Shown here in pieces: positions 60,949 through 64,000 of a stretch of 64,000 bases of DNA (the first letter of the stretch is position 1; the number at the start of each line of letters is the position of its first letter). Made by a program: the position numbers and the translations under genes. The stretch is from contig JADKAQ010000008.1 in the NCBI GenBank assembly GCA_016719105.1, forward strand, positions 124,001 to 188,000, read 5' to 3'. This DNA is from Gemmatimonadota bacterium (GTDB lineage Bacteria > Gemmatimonadota > Gemmatimonadetes > Gemmatimonadales > Gemmatimonadaceae). Under the pieces are notes generated by a model. It did no database searches. It worked only from the letters and a program-made list of their open reading frames with translations, and was not told the DNA's origin.

Positions 60949-61889
60949 CGCTGCACCGGGTGCGCCGCCAGGAAGTCGAACAGGCGGGCGTTCACCAACG
61001 CCGTCTGCTCGAGGTGCGGGAGGTGACCGGCCGAGTCGACCGGGAAGAAGACGAGCGAGGGGATGGCGCGGCGCACGACCTCCGACTTGTCGAACGTCAC
61101 GGTCTGGTCCTGACGCCCCCAGATCAGGAGCACGGGGACGCCAGTGCGGGCCACGCCGGCGTAGAGCGAGTCGAAGTTGGTGTTCGAGGCGGTGACGGCC
61201 GATCGCAGGAGGGCGCGCCCGAACCCCTTGAAGCGCATCTGCGGGCGATAGCGATCGGCCCAGCCGGGAAAGTCCTGCGGGTGCAGGAAGTCCGACGCCT
61301 GGTTGTCGGCCATCCCGGGGACGCGCGTCACCTGCCAGAGCCACGTTCCCAGGAGGGGCGTCGTGATGATCGACGGCATCGGTGAACTGGTCGCCACCGG
61401 GTCGACCAGGGTCAGGGTGCGGACGCGTTCCCGATGCCCCGCCGTGTAGTGCCCGGTGACGAAGCCGCCGTACGACAGCCCCATCAAGTCGACCGGCCCC
61501 GTCACGTGCAACGAGTCGAGCAGCTCGTCGAGCTGCCGGTCGAACATCGGGCCGTCGTAGGCGCCATCGGGACGATCGGACCAGCCGCGCCCGAACACGT
61601 CATAGCGCACCGTTCGGTACCCGGCCGCGCTGAGCGCCATGAAGGTCGAGTCCCAGATGTACATCGGGACGGAGAAGCCGTGCACCAGCACCACGACGCG
61701 CCCCGTGTCGGGACCGGCGACCTCGTAGTGCGTGGCTCCGTCCGAGAGTCGAACGAAGCGCCCCGGCGCCCCGGCGCGCGTCGCGTCGTCGAGCAGCACC
61801 TGTTCGGGGTTCTTCACCACCCAGGCGGCCGCGCCACCGGCGATGACGAGGGCGACGAGTACGGCGAGCGCGCGAAGCAGGCGGGGCAT
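60945..61889 (-). CDS. Alpha/beta hydrolase, membrane-anchored
   Basis: 314 residues. An N-terminal helix (LLRALAVLVALVIAGGAAAW) is a signal anchor. The hydrolase fold has VVLVHGFSVPMYIWD, the nucleophile elbow LMGLSYGGFVTGHY (Ser about 143), Asp in LIWGRQDQTV and His in DSAGHLPHLEQ. YDVFGRGWSDRP is typical of the family's lipase/C-C hydrolase branch. The substrate is open. Convergent with mmuM with a 3-bp overlap of stop codons. Confidence 0.87.
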   Translation of the reverse strand: MPRLLRALAVLVALVIAGGAAAWVVKNPEQVLLDDATRAGAPGRFVRLSDGATHYEVAGPDTGRVVVLVHGFSVPMYIWDSTFMALSAAGYRTVRYDVFGRGWSDRPDGAYDGPMFDRQLDELLDSLHVTGPVDLMGLSYGGFVTGHYTAGHRERVRTLTLVDPVATSSPMPSIITTPLLGTWLWQVTRVPGMADNQASDFLHPQDFPGWADRYRPQMRFKGFGRALLRSAVTASNTNFDSLYAGVARTGVPVLLIWGRQDQTVTFDKSEVVRRAIPSLVFFPVDSAGHLPHLEQTALVNARLFDFLAAHPVQR

Positions 61890-62007
61890 GCGAGGGGGAT
61901 GAGAGAGAGGGGCGACACCAGGCTGTCGCGGTGACGCGCAACGTGCACGGCCGCCGCTCCGAACAACGTTAGGCGGCGGGGCGCCGCGCCGCGCGCCCCA
62001 ACCGCCC

Positions 62008-62472
62008 TTACGAGGTGCTCGCCCCCGTCGCGCGCCGCAGCGCCTGCAGGAACTCGGCCGGATCGGCCACGCTCACCAGGACGCTGTAGCCGCTCGTGGT
62101 GGGGACATACACCACGCGCGACTTGTCGGTGATGTAGAGCAAGGCCTTCTCACCGTTGTGCAGCCGGAACCACCCGGCCCGATACCCCCCGACCGCCGTC
62201 CCCATCGTGCGCATGGACGGGGCGAGCGACTTGTCGACGTTCAGGTCGACCGCACGCGCCTCGCCCACGCGGAGCGCGGACGCCGGGACCAGGCGGCCAT
62301 AGATATCGCCACGCAGGCGAAGCCCGGCAGGCGAGACCTCGAACCGTGCGGTGCGAGCACTACCAAGCGACAGCCCCAGCACCCCCATCGTCGCCACCAT
62401 CAGCAGGAAGATGGGGAGCATGATCCAGAGCGAACGGATGGGACCCGGGATGATCGGAAAGACTTCGGTCAT
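62008..62472 (-). CDS. Membrane protein with PH-like domain
   Basis: 154 residues from ATG 62472. Two short hydrophobic segments (LWIMLPIFLLMVATMGVLGL) precede a beta-rich domain (FEVSPAGLRLRGDIYGRLVP, RMTMGTAVGGYRAGWFRLHN-like, KALLYITDKSRVVYVPT). This is the layout of bacterial PH-domain (DUF-type) membrane proteins. No function is known. A longer frame to 62520 lacks character. Same strand as the next gene, 83 bases apart. Confidence 0.7.
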   Translation of the reverse strand: MTEVFPIIPGPIRSLWIMLPIFLLMVATMGVLGLSLGSARTARFEVSPAGLRLRGDIYGRLVPASALRVGEARAVDLNVDKSLAPSMRTMGTAVGGYRAGWFRLHNGEKALLYITDKSRVVYVPTTSGYSVLVSVADPAEFLQALRRATGASTS

Positions 62473-62554
62473 GGACGATCCTCGTGATGGTGCCGATGCG
62501 CCGTCACGGCGCGACGTCATGGGTGAGCGTCATCGATCGCGCCGACCCGCCCCC

Positions 62555-64000
62555 TTAGGCCAGCGACTCCTGCACCGCGCGCCACGCCTGCGTGATGGCC
62601 GAGTTGGTGTCGGCCTTGGCCCCCGCATCGGAGTTGGCGATGGCGATGCGCCCGTACCGCTGGCGACCGATCACCCACGGCTTCTCCGCCTCGCTGGCGT
62701 ACGCTGGCTCCCACAAGAGCTCCGGCGAGTAGGCATAGCCGTGCGGCCACCGGTTCACCGTGATGGCCTTGATGTCGCGCCCGGCGTCGAACCCCCCGCC
62801 CTTGAGCGCGGCGTCGAGCTGGTCGCGCACGTGTCCCTCGAACTGCGCAAAGGACGTTTCCATCAGGCGGCGCCTTCCGTCGCGCCACTGCTCGGGCCCC
62901 TTCGACTTTCCGTCGTGGTGCACGTAGCACATGTGCAGCACCATGGGCTCGTCAGGCGTCTGCGAGCGCTTGTAGCTGCCGAGTGAGACGGGATAGTCGA
63001 GCTCGACCTGCTTGAAGAAGTCCTTGGTGTAGTACACGAAGTCGGTGCCGAGCTGCGCGAAGGCGCGCCAGTTGGGGATGAGGACCTTGGTGTAGGTGAG
63101 CGGGACCTTCACGCCGTAGCGCAGCCCATGTTGCTGCGCCGCTGGAAGTTCGGGGCACAGGTGGGGGATGGCCATGTTGTAGCAGGCCATGATCACGCGC
63201 CGCGCACGCACCGTGTGCGCTCGCGCGTCGTGGACATACGTGACGTCCACCGCATTGCGGCTGGCGGTATGCCGCACGTGGACGGCGGTGCTGTTGAGGC
63301 GCAGGCGCACCGCCGAACCCTTCCGGTCGAGCTGCGAGTAGTCGGCGCGCGCCGTCACCACGTCTTCCATCGTCGATCCCGGCATCGCGGCCGGAATGAG
63401 CTTGCGTACCAGCAGGCGTGCCACCGAGGCGTTGCCGTCGGGGAAGTGGAAGATGTACGGCTCGTTGCCGCGCGAGCCGTAGCGCGGCAGCGTATGATCG
63501 AGCCCCGGCATCCCGCCGTCATACTCATGAATGGACGTGCACGGGATCTCGTCGATCCCTACACACCAGAAGCTGATCCCGAACTTGCGGTACAGCTCGA
63601 GCAGCTGTGGGTCGACCTTGCAGTAGTCGCGGAGCCAGGTTTCGTAGCTCACGGTGCGCAGCTTGGCGTACTTCTCCTCCCGCGTGAGCCCAGGGAGGTA
63701 GTCCCGGGTCTCGGTCTGCACGCGAATGAAGTCGGCGCGCGCCTGGTCGTTGAGCGGGGCGTTTCGCGCAAACTCCTCCCACGACACCTTCCCGTACCCC
63801 AGCACCAGCTTGCGCTCCCCGAAGTTCTCCTGGTCGAACAGAATCGACTTGGAGAGACCGAGCTTGGCGTACAGCGTCTGGTCGTACGCTTCGTAGAACT
63901 TCGCCGTGTCGATCCCGATGTCGACGAGCGTCTCCTTGGCGATCGCCGTGTACGCCGACGGCGTATCGATCGACTCGGTTCCGCCATAGCCGATGCGCGT
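62555..64000 (-). CDS. Spermidine dehydrogenase-like flavoprotein (5' end off window)
   Basis: At least 481 residues; the reading frame runs off the right edge at RIGYGGTESIDTPSAYTA. That segment, with LVDIGIDTAKFYEAYDQTLY and KSILFDQENFGERKLV, matches spermidine-dehydrogenase-like FAD proteins. Later parts include IDEIPCTSIHEYDGG, ARRVIMACYNMAIPHLCPEL and YGRIAIANSDAGA, the C-terminal FAD-binding strand. The FAD Rossmann start lies outside the window. The enzyme would oxidise a polyamine or related amine at the envelope. Confidence 0.82.
   Translation of the reverse strand, partial: TRIGYGGTESIDTPSAYTAIAKETLVDIGIDTAKFYEAYDQTLYAKLGLSKSILFDQENFGERKLVLGYGKVSWEEFARNAPLNDQARADFIRVQTETRDYLPGLTREEKYAKLRTVSYETWLRDYCKVDPQLLELYRKFGISFWCVGIDEIPCTSIHEYDGGMPGLDHTLPRYGSRGNEPYIFHFPDGNASVARLLVRKLIPAAMPGSTMEDVVTARADYSQLDRKGSAVRLRLNSTAVHVRHTASRNAVDVTYVHDARAHTVRARRVIMACYNMAIPHLCPELPAAQQHGLRYGVKVPLTYTKVLIPNWRAFAQLGTDFVYYTKDFFKQVELDYPVSLGSYKRSQTPDEPMVLHMCYVHHDGKSKGPEQWRDGRRRLMETSFAQFEGHVRDQLDAALKGGGFDAGRDIKAITVNRWPHGYAYSPELLWEPAYASEAEKPWVIGRQRYGRIAIANSDAGAKADTNSAITQAWRAVQESLA

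Overview
The window is about 70% G+C, has short intergenic gaps and dense gene packing. It carries no rRNA, tRNA, transposase or phage gene that I could recognise. Gene content points to Gemmatimonadota as the best guess (inference): a PadR regulator with an FtsX/MacB-like 'orphan' permease, an ECF sigma factor coupled to a Ser/Thr kinase with a TPR-like tail, DUF1592/DUF1552 cytochrome-type proteins beside an ankyrin protein, many secreted hydrolases, and an excess of the heptamer CCTAACG/CGTTAGG. Several genes carry single-base frameshifts in G/C runs. One 470-bp block of almost pure G/C (56.9-57.36 kb) looks like assembly noise. The sequence is therefore probably a draft or metagenome contig, and frameshifts should be read with that in mind.

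Layout. 0.1-7.3 kb: damaged Na+/solute symporter, P1 (DmpA-type) peptidase, divergent M20 amidohydrolase, MHYT-domain hybrid histidine kinase, HAD-family hydrolase. 7.3-10 kb: a GCS2-type ligase and a secreted GH16 glucanase. 10.3-16.8 kb: a six-gene minus-strand cluster of two esterases, two ATP-grasp ligases (one circularly permuted), a carboxylate-amine ligase and a C26 glutamine amidotransferase/gamma-glutamyl hydrolase. This is the most interesting block, because it looks like a small amide-bonded metabolite pathway with synthesis and hydrolysis arms. Its gaps are filled by 8-bp purine-strand tandem repeats in alternating orientation. 17-25 kb: TIM-barrel glycoside hydrolase, PadR/permease pair with an operator-like palindrome, GH95-like hydrolase. 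25-32.6 kb: HTH-nucleotidyltransferase (frameshifted) with a coupled small membrane protein, HAF-repeat/PKD lipoprotein, two poorly characterised genes, tandem creatininase paralogues with altered metal ligands.

32.7-38.6 kb: ankyrin, DUF1552 and DUF1592 genes. 38.8-45.7 kb: small secreted protein, kinase plus ECF sigma factor, TPR protein, Ig-like lipoprotein. 45.9-51.1 kb: PIG-L-type deacetylase translationally coupled to a GH9 enzyme, a small secreted protein, a CocE/NonD hydrolase. 51.2-56.2 kb: a five-gene respiratory operon (small membrane protein, NfnB/GltD-like flavoprotein with ferredoxin centres, fused cytochrome b, Rieske protein, dihaem cytochrome c). 56.3-57.7 kb: DUF983 and DUF3224 genes, each cut by the G/C block. 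57.7-64 kb: M19-like dipeptidase lacking usual zinc ligands, cyclase/formamidase, homocysteine methyltransferase, alpha/beta hydrolase, PH-like membrane protein, and a spermidine-dehydrogenase-like flavoprotein running off the right edge.

Four further intergenic elements (three of one family) share one architecture: short purine-rich repeats arranged as inverted pairs around a 17-60 bp spacer. They sit between convergent, tandem and divergent genes, so they are not simply terminators.
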